Assembly: GCA_021795795.1 (NCBI GenBank)
Contig: JAJYPA010000457.1
Location: 1-6,791, forward strand
Length of the DNA stretch: 6,791 nt
Origin: Pseudomonadota bacterium
Lineage (GTDB): Bacteria > Pseudomonadota > Gammaproteobacteria > Halothiobacillales > Halothiobacillaceae
Direction of reading: 5' to 3'
This document shows positions 1-6,437 of this stretch, piece after piece. Position 1 is the first letter of the stretch. Each line of letters begins with the position of its first letter. The notes under the pieces are model-generated. The model made no database searches and was not told the origin of the DNA. It worked only from the letters and a program-made list of their open reading frames with translations. The position numbers and the translations under genes are program-made.

Positions 1-107
1 CCCCGGGTTTCGCCCAGGACAACTGGCCCAATATGATGGATCCAACCTGGACCACTGGCATTCACAATTACTACGGCACCAAGTCCGACACGGCTCGTGT
101 CCTGTAA
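1..107 (+). CDS. C-terminal end of an unidentified protein (5' end outside window)
   Basis: A reading frame (codons beginning at position 3) is open from the left edge to a TAA at 105-107. It encodes about 34 residues rich in W, N, Y and T, including NWPNMMDPTWTTGIHNYYG, and ends in DTARVL. The composition looks like genuine protein, and a hairpin follows two bases after the stop, as expected for a gene end. I do not recognise the family. The aromatic and Asn-rich tail would fit an extracytoplasmic or carbohydrate-related protein, but that is a guess. The gene converges on the minus-strand glycosyltransferase block, so it is probably a separate transcription unit. Confidence 0.55.
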   Translation, partial: PGFAQDNWPNMMDPTWTTGIHNYYGTKSDTARVL

Positions 108-108
108 G

Positions 109-125
109 GGCGCCCGCTAGGCGCC
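109..125 (+). terminator. GC-rich hairpin directly after the plus-strand stop codon
   Basis: GGCGCC at 109-114 and GGCGCC at 120-125 form a perfect 6-bp stem with the 5-base loop CGCTA, starting two bases after the TAA. There is no T-run after it, so it is not a textbook intrinsic terminator. It may instead protect the 3' end or act with the larger hairpin at 151-176. Confidence 0.35.
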
Positions 126-150
126 ACTGGGTATCCCGAACGCCACTCAG

Positions 151-176
151 GGTGAGGGCGAAGCTTCGCCTTCACC
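151..176 (+). terminator. Long near-perfect inverted repeat, probable hairpin at the 3' end of the plus-strand gene
   Basis: GGTGAGGGCGAAG (151-163) is followed with no spacer by CTTCGCCTTCACC (164-176). The 13-base arms pair at 12 Watson-Crick positions and one G-T position. In plus-strand RNA the odd pair is a G-U wobble; in minus-strand RNA it would be an A-C mismatch. The structure therefore favours the plus transcript that ends at 107. A run of five T (195-199) lies about 18 bases further on, too far for a classic terminator. Alternatives are a repeat-family element or an mRNA-stabilising hairpin. Confidence 0.45.
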
Positions 177-218
177 CACGAGAGACTGATTGAATTTTTC
201 GCGTCCCTGGTCAAAGAC

Positions 219-317
219 ACGCGCAAGACTGTTGCGCGCTCGTCGGCGTTCAAGCGCGACTACAAGCGCGAGTCCAAGGGGCTGCGTCGAGCCAGGTTGA
301 ACTTGCGAATGTAAACA
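219..317 (+). pseudogene. Possible N-terminal remnant of a YafQ/RelE-type toxin
   Basis: One plus frame reads TRKTVARSSAFKRDYKRESK and then LRRARLNLRM before a TAA at 315-317. The segment SSAFKRDYKRESKG resembles the first beta-strand and helix of YafQ-type mRNA interferases (RelE/ParE superfamily), where a short start is followed by S-x-x-F-K-R-D-Y-K-R. The expected ATG appears as ACG (219-221), and the remaining two thirds of the toxin, including the catalytic C-terminal half, are absent. No convincing antitoxin is visible upstream. If real, this is a dead fragment of a toxin-antitoxin module. The match is short and made from memory of the family, so it could be chance. Confidence 0.3.
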
Positions 318-319
318 AT

Positions 320-511
320 GTTTGACCTGCGGCCGCACCACGGAACATCGCTTCCAGCGTGCACCTGCCCATGTCGATGTCGTCGTCGGTGTGGTCGAGG
401 TGCGCATGTCAAAACCGGATTGCAGCGTGGGAATGACCTGTGATCTTCCGCGTAATGAACTCGCCGCCGCGAAGCAATTTATAGACAAGGCAAGCCAACA
501 AAAGGACATGG
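320..511 (-). pseudogene. Possible C-terminal remnant of a PLP-dependent enzyme (oxoamine-synthase or class III aminotransferase type)
   Basis: One minus frame, broken by a single TGA at 409-411, reads VYKLLRGGEFITRKI, then AAIRF, stop, then HAHLDHTDDDID and TLEAMFRGAAAG. This order resembles the C-terminus of fold-type I PLP enzymes: a strand 'GVFITP', an 'A-R-L-R-F' strand, then 'HT-x-E-D-I-D-x-T-L-E-A'. The in-frame stop, two or three extra residues before TLEA and the lack of any upstream gene body make it a relic. Such enzymes supply amino sugars or acyl groups in glycan loci, which would fit the neighbourhood. The assignment is tentative; the other frames here show no better protein. 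Confidence 0.25.
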
Positions 512-549
512 AGATTTTTCAGGGCTGATTAACTAGGTGTCCATGAAGG

Positions 550-2271
550 CTACAATAAATCACATTGTATTTTCATTATTGCAGATTGGGCGCGTGCCTT
601 GGCGGCTTCATAGGCCTTATTTAGATTAGACTGACGCTGCGTGCGGATTTTATAGTTTGCTGGCGAGCGAAATAGAGAGGTTTTGCTCGGCACGAACAAA
701 AATAAATTATTATATCCGTAGCGAAGCCAGAGATTCCAGTCTTCAAGCTGATCAAGTTTGGTATCAAAACCGCCCCGTGCATCATAAAGCTCGCGCCTGA
801 AAAGTATGCTCTGAATGGCGATAAAATTATGATCTAAAAGAACTTTATAGTCCCACTTCTGGTAAAATAATTTAGGTAATTGATAAAGCACCTCGACGTA
901 AGAATGCATGTCTGGGCTCATGTCGGTCAATACCTCAAATGCCAGCGAGTATGTTGCTGCCAGACTGTTTTCGGCTAACAATGGTGTAACCAGGGTTTCG
1001 ATGTGATTGGCGAAGAACAGGTCATCGTCATCGAGAAACATCAGAAATTGACCGCGCGCCATCGCCAGGCCGCAGTTGCCGGCGGCGGAGCGTCCCAGCT
1101 TGGCATTGGCGATGAAGCGAACCTCGATCGGTTGCATGGCACCACTCACCATCTCGTCGACCAGGTTGGCTAGACTGTCGCCGCCATCTTGGATTACCAG
1201 CAGTTCCACCCGAGGGTAGGTCTGGTTGATGACCGATTGCAGCGCTTGGCGAAGCAGGGTTTCTCGGCCCTGGTAGCTGCGAACAATGACGCTGACCAGG
1301 GGGGTGTTTGTCGCCGACAGGCTGGAAAGCCGGGCCGCCCTGATTGGCTCTCGCAGCATGCTCTGCCAGTGCTTGCTCATCGGGAATGCAACCGGATGCG
1401 CGCCCTTGTCGCGTAGCAGGTGGGGAATCTGTTGTAGGGTTTGCCGCGATTGCTCCGCTTCGGCGGCGGTTTTCGGCCCACGGAGTTGCACGGCAAAGCG
1501 TTGGACGAGCAACTGGCCGAAGGCCATGCAGCGGGCCCAGGCATCGCCGTAGCGTAGTTGGATGCAAAGGCCACCCAAATGATCTTCGATATCCTGAGCA
1601 GCGCGTTGCGGAGGTGCTTCGAAATAGTAGGTGGTCCAGGGCAGGTAGCGCAAGCGATAGCCCAGCGAGCGCAGGCGATATGACAGCTCAATGTCGGCGC
1701 GGCCGATTTGCAGACAGAGTTCGTAGCCCCCAGCGTGCTCGTAGGCACTGCGCCGCAGCAGGATGCAGCGATGATCGCTCCAGACTGTCTCGAGCGTGAC
1801 CGGATCGTAGTACTTACGCTGCTCCTGTGGGCGGCAGCGGGGTTCCCAAGACGCACTGTCGGCATCGGCAACCGCCCCGCTGGCCAGCGCCAGTAGTGCG
1901 CCGTACTCCAAGTGGCTGCCGTCCCTGAGGATCAGGCAATAGGATGTGTGCCCCGCCCGAATAGCGTGGTCGAGTGAACCCCAGGCGTTGGTTGCATCCT
2001 GCTCCAGAAGGTTGAGGTTGGCGAACGCATCCTGGAAGCGAAGGGCCTCGGCGCGCATGGCAACCGTGGCGATGGGAATGAACAGATGCAGCCTCGCTAG
2101 GGGGTAGGCCTGGTCGGTCACCGCCTGAAGCTGGTCGCGAAGGGTGTGGGCAGTTGTAGCTTCGACCACTATGTCGATCTCTGGTAGGGTGTCCGGCGTG
2201 TCACGCAGGCGTGGCAGTGGTCCGAAACGTTCCTTTGCCATACTGTTAATGGCTGCAAGGTCGTGGCGCCC
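550..2271 (-). repeat. Paralogous copy of the 3' half of the fusion gene (partner 2863-4620)
   Basis: The translations of 2271-550 and 4620-2863 align end to end. Shared blocks include HNLEAI/HDLAAI with RFG, IDI at the first strand, KYYDPVTLET, ELSYR-RS-GY, IRLRYG/IQLRYG, NQTYP, RSAAGN, FLDDDDL, ATYSLAFEV, HNFI-IQ-ILFRREL and LDQLEDWNLWLRYGY. DNA similarity is also clear around 1020-1110 against 3330-3420. This indicates an old duplication, not a recent repeat. Confidence 0.85.
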
Positions 2272-2394
2272 ACTGCCGAGCGTACTGCCAGCTTTCTGTA
2301 GGAGGAACTTCAGGTGCTGCGCGACACGCCATAGACGCCTGAGCGCTCCGAGCCTGATGTAAAGTGGGCGCAGAAACGTGCGAAGGCTCAACAT
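550..2394 (-). CDS. Two-domain GT2 glycosyltransferase with a degenerate first domain
   Basis: This cytoplasmic or membrane-associated glycosyltransferase of 614 residues probably transfers a sugar from a nucleotide-sugar donor onto a surface glycan; donor and acceptor are unknown. After a basic N-terminal helix (residues 1-45), residues 71-258 match the first GT2 domain of the upstream fusion but lack its catalytic signatures: VDHGSSD is replaced by IPIATVA, NLDLE by RDGSH, and the AED of the base motif by RAD. Residues 365-573 form a second GT2 domain with everything expected: SVIVRSYQGRETLL, QDGGD (402-406), GRSAAGN, FLDDDDLFF with the metal-binding acidic cluster at 455-458, and LEDWNLWLRYG with the likely catalytic acid pair at 551-552. 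The start chosen is ATG at 2394. The frame stays open back to TTG at 2691, but those 99 codons are acyltransferase debris. The ribosome-binding site is weak. The final ~135 codons are markedly AT-rich. Confidence 0.85.
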   Translation of the reverse strand: MLSLRTFLRPLYIRLGALRRLWRVAQHLKFLLQKAGSTLGSGRHDLAAINSMAKERFGPLPRLRDTPDTLPEIDIVVEATTAHTLRDQLQAVTDQAYPLARLHLFIPIATVAMRAEALRFQDAFANLNLLEQDATNAWGSLDHAIRAGHTSYCLILRDGSHLEYGALLALASGAVADADSASWEPRCRPQEQRKYYDPVTLETVWSDHRCILLRRSAYEHAGGYELCLQIGRADIELSYRLRSLGYRLRYLPWTTYYFEAPPQRAAQDIEDHLGGLCIQLRYGDAWARCMAFGQLLVQRFAVQLRGPKTAAEAEQSRQTLQQIPHLLRDKGAHPVAFPMSKHWQSMLREPIRAARLSSLSATNTPLVSVIVRSYQGRETLLRQALQSVINQTYPRVELLVIQDGGDSLANLVDEMVSGAMQPIEVRFIANAKLGRSAAGNCGLAMARGQFLMFLDDDDLFFANHIETLVTPLLAENSLAATYSLAFEVLTDMSPDMHSYVEVLYQLPKLFYQKWDYKVLLDHNFIAIQSILFRRELYDARGGFDTKLDQLEDWNLWLRYGYNNLFLFVPSKTSLFRSPANYKIRTQRQSNLNKAYEAAKARAQSAIMKIQCDLL

Positions 2395-2399
2395 CGTGT

Positions 2400-2866
2400 C
2401 ATGCTCGCGAGCGGTACGGCGGGCCGGTCTGGGTTTCAGCTTCAGGGCCGGCTTTTCTACCATGTGACAAGGCAGGCTGGGTAGTACGATGACCAGAGGC
2501 TGGCACTGATCAGGTATACGTTCGTGAAGTAATCCAAAGTCACAGTGTGCTGCGAAGTAGGAGTTGAGTCCCAACATGGAAACCACCGCTCCAAACGGGA
2601 ATACGGTCAGGACGGTGCAGATGAATCGACCCCGAAAGATCCGCAGAGCGCGCCGCATTAGGAAGCGGTATGCGCTGGGGTCGCTTTCCAAGTTCTGAAC
2701 GATGAGGAAGCCGCTTGGAGAAGAAGATATAAACGCCCAGCGTGCCGAGTGGCAGCCAGTTCATGAACGAGGGCTCGTGCAGGCCCAGGAAGACGAGTGA
2801 GTGTCCGTAAAGGACCAGGCCAGCAGCGAACAAACGGAGCGTAGCGAAATTGTTGGTATGTCTCAC
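2400..2866 (-). pseudogene. OafA/WecH-type acyltransferase (acyltransferase family 3), frameshifted and internally deleted
   Basis: The intact relative would be a multi-spanning inner-membrane enzyme of about 350 residues that O-acylates a glycan. It starts at GTG 2866, overlapping the TGA of the upstream fusion gene (GTGA). The first frame gives NNFATLRLFAAGLVLYGHSL, including the conserved Arg and the His of family 3, and continues to GVYIFFS. Near 2715 the frame changes and the protein resumes as SGFLIVQNLESDPSAYRF and RRALRIF; the family's usual FFSISGFL suggests a 2-base loss. Near 2553 a second shift leads to VTLDYFTNVYL, also typical of the family. Most of the remaining membrane helices are missing, and a C-terminal tail HMVEKPALKLK follows in the second frame. 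About 130 of the usual ~350 codons survive, so no function is expected. Confidence 0.85.
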
Positions 2867-5800
2867 TGATCGTTCACTTTGTTAAGAGCACGGAGCGCGC
2901 GAATCTTGGCTTTGTCATACGCTGTATGCAGCAATTGATGCCGATTAGCAAGCACGTTTGGATCAGCGGGAACGCAATAGCAGGACGTCGTCTTCGGAAT
3001 GAACTTGAATTGCTTCCGGTATCCGTAACGTAGCCACAGGTTCCAATCTTCTAGTTGGTCGAGATTCACGTCGAAGCCGCCATGTTCTTCGAACAGTTCG
3101 CGTCGAAAAAGGATGGCTTGGATCGGAATAAAGTTGTGATGCTGTAGCACTGTGTAATCCCACTCTTGGCGCATGAGGTTATGCGTCAAGAATCTCTTTT
3201 CAACGTAGCTACTCTTCTCGTCGTTTAGGGCTGTAGCGACTTCGAAGGCCAGGGAGTAGGTTGCGGACAGCGTAGCGTCCTTCAGTAGCGGGGCTGCCAG
3301 GGTTTCGACGTGATCGGCGAAGAGAAGATCGTCATCGTCAAGGAACATCATGAACTGGCCGCGGGCATTGGCGAGGCCGGTATTGCCGGCAGCGGAGCGT
3401 CCTTGCTTGGGGTTGGCAATGAATCGCAGGCTGATGTGCTGTGGCGCCTGGGCGGCCATCTTCTCGACCAGTGCCTGCTGTGTATCGCCACCGTCTTCCA
3501 CGACCAGTAGTTCGATGGTGGGGTAGGTCTGGTTGAACACAGAGCGAATGGCCTGTTCCAGCAGGGCGTCACGACCTTGGTAGGTGCGGGTGATGATACT
3601 CACGGTGGGCAGGGTGCCGTCGTAAGTCAACTCCGGGATCTTCCAGAAGGCGCCATCGCGAACCATCTCATAGTCGAAACCACGCAGCGGGAAGTAGGCT
3701 TGGCTGTCGCCCTTGCCACCGAGGAAGTGGCGGGCGTTGCCAGCCAGCTTGCGAAGATTCTTCCAGAGCGCCTTGCGAGATCCATTGAACGGTTCAGGGG
3801 CGGCGAAGTGGAGGGCATACATCATCAGACCGATGAGGATGTCTCGGGGCTCGCCGTAGCGAAGACGAATATAGCTATTACCAAGGATGCTACCAGTGAA
3901 CTGCAACGGCTTGACCTCACCGGCATGCTCGTAGGTATAGTGCCGGACCCAAGCGTTGGGAACGTACTTGAGCGCGTAGCCGTGGGAGCGAAAACGGTAG
4001 GACAGTTCGACGTCTTCCGCATACATGAAGATGTGATCGTCGTATCCGCCGACGGCCTCATAAGCCGCGCGGCTGATCAGAATGCAGGCATGGGAGGACC
4101 AGTTGGTCTCGAGGGTGACCGGGTCGTAGTACTTCGGATGTTCGTAAGGGATCTGGCGGAATTCCCACGAGGCTACGCGTTGTCCTACATCGGTCTGGGC
4201 TGCTCGTACCGCTTTGAGCAGGGACTCCGCCGGAAACTCCAGGTCCAAGTTGGTAATAAGACAGTAGGCGCTGCGGCCAGCGGCGATGGCACGGTTATGT
4301 CCGGCACCAAAACCCAAGTTGGCCTGCTCAATGATCTGGAAGCTCGCCAGTCGACCTGCCAGTACCCGCTTCCACTCCATGAGCCTGTTGACCGTGGCGT
4401 CGGACGAGCCATGGTCAACGGTCACCAGGTTAAGCTTGTCCAACGGGTAGTGCTGCTCAGCCAGCGACTTGAAGAAGCTGTCCACCCACTTCGCGCTGTT
4501 GTAGGTGACCACCGAAATATCAATGGTGGGCAGATCAGCCTTCGTGTCGGGTTGCCCTAGAGCGGGGCGGGCGTTGCCGAAGCGCTTGGCTGACAGGGCC
4601 TGGATAGCTTCCAGGTTGTGCCGCGAAGACGAGCGCGCTACAACCCAATTTTGCAGGCGAAGCAGGGCGTGGGCGATTCGTCGGCGAACCTTGTGAGTGA
4701 TCTCTTTTCGCCATGCTACGATCTTCCAGGCTAGGCTGGCGAGCCTGCGGGCCAGTCTGAGCAGACGACGGACCATGCGCAAGGGACGTGTCACTTTCCA
4801 GCTCAGTGTCTGATGGGTCGAGCTAAGTTCGTGCTCGGTCCAGGCGAGCTTTCTCTTGAGGCTTTGCAGCTCCTTGACCTGGTCGACGAGTTTGATAAGA
4901 GATTTCTGCGGCGAGGTAATAGCCTGCTCGCTGGGGACCAGCATGTCTTGGATCTCACGAAGCTGGAGAAGCACGTCATTGAGTGCTGTCAGGCTGGCAG
5001 GCAGGACTCCATCCAGAATGAACGCCCGGTAAATAGCCGCCGGGCCGAGCAACTCGCAGAGTTGCCACACAGCAGTGCGCGGACGGCCCTCGGCGCTGTA
5101 CTCTGGTAAGAGGCCGAGATGGGTGATGCCGTCGCGGGCTGCTAATCGCAGCACCTGTTCCGCACGCTCTGTGCCTTCGTCATCTATGGCGATGCGCTCT
5201 TGGTAGTGGCGGATGCAGTCGCAAGGCAGAAAGCAGTGATCCAGGACGTTATCGGTTAGGTCCCTGGCAAATGCCGTCCAGCCAGCCAACGGTTCATCCG
5301 GATGTGTCTGGCCCGTTCCGGCGTGCACGACGCCGCGCGGCAGCTGGGTTGCTAGTTGTCGAATTGCCTCCACCAGCGTGTTGACCTTCCAGCCAGTGCT
5401 TGCCTTGAATACCAGAAGGTACCGGCCTGTCAGCTCCGGCTCCAGTGGTTCGCCAAGTGCAGAGTAGTGCACCTTGATATCCAGTGTGGACGTGTGCGCT
5501 ACTGCGGTTGTCAGCTCAGTTGCTAGAATCAGCTGCAAGGGGGTGCCGGCAAGGTCGTGCCAAGCCTTATCGTTCAGCATCGCTAACAGGGCTTCCATGT
5601 CCTGCTTAGACGTCACGAGAAAGGAAATCACGGGTGGCCAGTGGACCTTGGCGGATACTGTCTCGTCGGCGACTTCAAGGCTACGGACGAACTGATAGAC
5701 GTCGTACTGCCTGTCGACTTGGCGCTTAATCTGGCGGAGCAGTAACTCGGTGCCTCCGCTGGCGTGGTAGCGGTCCGGCCTGGGCAGCAGTCGCTGCTCA

Positions 5801-6384
5801 GTGCGTTCGAGATGGTAGTCGCGGGCCGCGGTTTCACGCCAGCCGGCGCTCTGCACGATCTTCCGCAGGTAGTCCTCAGTGTAGATGACCCGGTGGGTGC
5901 GATCGAGCAGTCCGGTCTCGGTGTAGTCCCAGATGCCGGAAACTAGCTTGGTTGAGACATCGGTATGGGCGAAATTCGGCACGCTGAGGACAAGAATGAA
6001 TCGGTTTCGCTTGCATGATTCGGCCGCGATGGCATGGAGGAATGCGGCACAGTCGTCCAGATGCTCGAGTACATCGATCATCGAGAGCGAGTCAACTTGT
6101 CGGGCACCCAGCCGGAAGAAGATCTCGTCGACGGCCTGCCGAGTTTGATTGAGGTCGATCTGGTAGGCCTCTAGCCCCCTTGCCCTGAGACGTTCGACCG
6201 TTTCGGCGTCACCATCGAAGCCCAGGTAATGGATGCCTTGGCTCATCAAGGCATCGGCAATCGCAGCGTTGCCGCAGCCGAGGTCGATATGGGTTGAACC
6301 CGATTTGGCTCGGCGAGTGATCAGACTGACAACGTTCGCGTAGACGCTGATTTCCTCGAAGGCGAAACTGTATTTAGTTGACAT
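2863..6384 (-). CDS. Large methyltransferase - glycosyltransferase - glycosyltransferase fusion protein
   Basis: This 1173-residue enzyme combines a SAM-dependent methyltransferase with two GT2 domains and probably builds and methylates part of an O-antigen, capsule or flagellin glycan. Residues 1-235: methyltransferase with motif I IDLGCGN (33-39), the acidic GFDGD (55-59), MIDVLEHLDD (102-111), VPNFAH and DRTHRVIYTEDYLRKI. Residues 250-480: no recognised motif, perhaps a dead GT-A fold. Residues 495-585: coiled, then strongly basic helices. Residues 619-815: GT2 domain with SVVTYNSAKW, VDHGSSD (656-662), NLGFGAGHNRAI, NLDLE (712-716) and MYAEDVELSYRFRSHGY, as in rhamnosyltransferase-like enzymes. 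Residues 926-1135: second GT2 domain with EDGGD (963-967), DDDD (1016-1019) and LEDWNLWLRYG. ATG at 6384 is the only sensible start because the methyltransferase begins at once; AGG lies 6 bases upstream. It heads the block, and its stop overlaps the acyltransferase start. Large fusions of this style occur in Pseudomonas flagellin-glycosylation (Fgt-type) and O-antigen loci; which one applies here is not visible. Confidence 0.92.
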   Translation of the reverse strand: MSTKYSFAFEEISVYANVVSLITRRAKSGSTHIDLGCGNAAIADALMSQGIHYLGFDGDAETVERLRARGLEAYQIDLNQTRQAVDEIFFRLGARQVDSLSMIDVLEHLDDCAAFLHAIAAESCKRNRFILVLSVPNFAHTDVSTKLVSGIWDYTETGLLDRTHRVIYTEDYLRKIVQSAGWRETAARDYHLERTEQRLLPRPDRYHASGGTELLLRQIKRQVDRQYDVYQFVRSLEVADETVSAKVHWPPVISFLVTSKQDMEALLAMLNDKAWHDLAGTPLQLILATELTTAVAHTSTLDIKVHYSALGEPLEPELTGRYLLVFKASTGWKVNTLVEAIRQLATQLPRGVVHAGTGQTHPDEPLAGWTAFARDLTDNVLDHCFLPCDCIRHYQERIAIDDEGTERAEQVLRLAARDGITHLGLLPEYSAEGRPRTAVWQLCELLGPAAIYRAFILDGVLPASLTALNDVLLQLREIQDMLVPSEQAITSPQKSLIKLVDQVKELQSLKRKLAWTEHELSSTHQTLSWKVTRPLRMVRRLLRLARRLASLAWKIVAWRKEITHKVRRRIAHALLRLQNWVVARSSSRHNLEAIQALSAKRFGNARPALGQPDTKADLPTIDISVVTYNSAKWVDSFFKSLAEQHYPLDKLNLVTVDHGSSDATVNRLMEWKRVLAGRLASFQIIEQANLGFGAGHNRAIAAGRSAYCLITNLDLEFPAESLLKAVRAAQTDVGQRVASWEFRQIPYEHPKYYDPVTLETNWSSHACILISRAAYEAVGGYDDHIFMYAEDVELSYRFRSHGYALKYVPNAWVRHYTYEHAGEVKPLQFTGSILGNSYIRLRYGEPRDILIGLMMYALHFAAPEPFNGSRKALWKNLRKLAGNARHFLGGKGDSQAYFPLRGFDYEMVRDGAFWKIPELTYDGTLPTVSIITRTYQGRDALLEQAIRSVFNQTYPTIELLVVEDGGDTQQALVEKMAAQAPQHISLRFIANPKQGRSAAGNTGLANARGQFMMFLDDDDLLFADHVETLAAPLLKDATLSATYSLAFEVATALNDEKSSYVEKRFLTHNLMRQEWDYTVLQHHNFIPIQAILFRRELFEEHGGFDVNLDQLEDWNLWLRYGYRKQFKFIPKTTSCYCVPADPNVLANRHQLLHTAYDKAKIRALRALNKVNDQ

Positions 6385-6437
6385 TTGGGCCTATTTATTT
6401 ATGTACTGTACATACTGGTCATCGGGATCCCGAGCAG
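6385..6437. other. Short upstream region of the fusion gene
   Basis: These 53 bases between the transposase relic and the ATG at 6384 hold an AT-rich run (TAAATAAATA on the minus strand), a weak AGG ribosome-binding motif, and the palindrome at 6400-6414. Unless transcription enters from within or beyond the IS remnant, the promoter must lie here or in the relic. I could not assign a convincing -35/-10 pair. Confidence 0.4.
6400..6414. promoter_or_regulatory. 15-base perfect palindrome upstream of the fusion gene
   Basis: TATGTAC, a central T, then GTACATA form a perfect inverted repeat 15-30 bases before the ATG at 6384, in the short AT-rich gap between the transposase relic and the gene. 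Its position over the likely promoter or leader fits an operator for a dimeric repressor. It is not a Pseudomonas LexA box, since CTG-N10-CAG is not met. No clear -35/-10 pair could be assigned, and the regulator is unknown. Confidence 0.35.

Larger units (their letters stand above)
108..549. other. Gene-poor stretch with decayed fragments between converging genes
   Basis: No intact gene is convincing in these 442 bases. Two open frames of 120 codons (minus) and 68 codons (plus) exist, but their translations (runs of T, S, P and R; no recognisable fold) look like shadows. What can be seen is two hairpins at the left end, a toxin-like fragment near 219-275 and a PLP-enzyme-like fragment near 330-500. 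The last 60 bases become AT-rich, continuing the composition of the adjoining glycosyltransferase 3' end. No intrinsic terminator for the minus-strand genes was found in the 50 bases after their last stop codon. Confidence 0.5.

Noticed and set aside
147..509. Minus-strand open frame of 120 codons
   Set aside because: The translation is a low-complexity mix of T, S, R and P. A different minus frame across the same bases gives a more protein-like string (HTDDDID, TLEAM), so this frame is a shadow.
500..549. Intrinsic terminator for the minus-strand genes
   Set aside because: CATGGA (505-510) and TCCATG (540-545) are inverted but about 30 bases apart, with no compact GC stem or adjacent T-run.
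2700..2730. Programmed ribosomal frameshift restoring the acyltransferase
   Set aside because: The sequence at the first shift (TTCTTCTCCAAGCGG) is not a recognised slippery heptamer, and a second shift plus a large internal deletion follow, so plain decay is the simpler reading.
3577..4560. Plus-strand open frame of 327 codons
   Set aside because: It lies fully antisense to the two well-supported GT2 domains of the fusion, shows no recognisable motif, and its composition is explained by the codon structure of the opposite strand.
6400..6420. LexA (SOS) box in the fusion leader
   Set aside because: The CTG at 6406-6408 is not followed by CAG after ten bases on either strand, so the consensus is not met.
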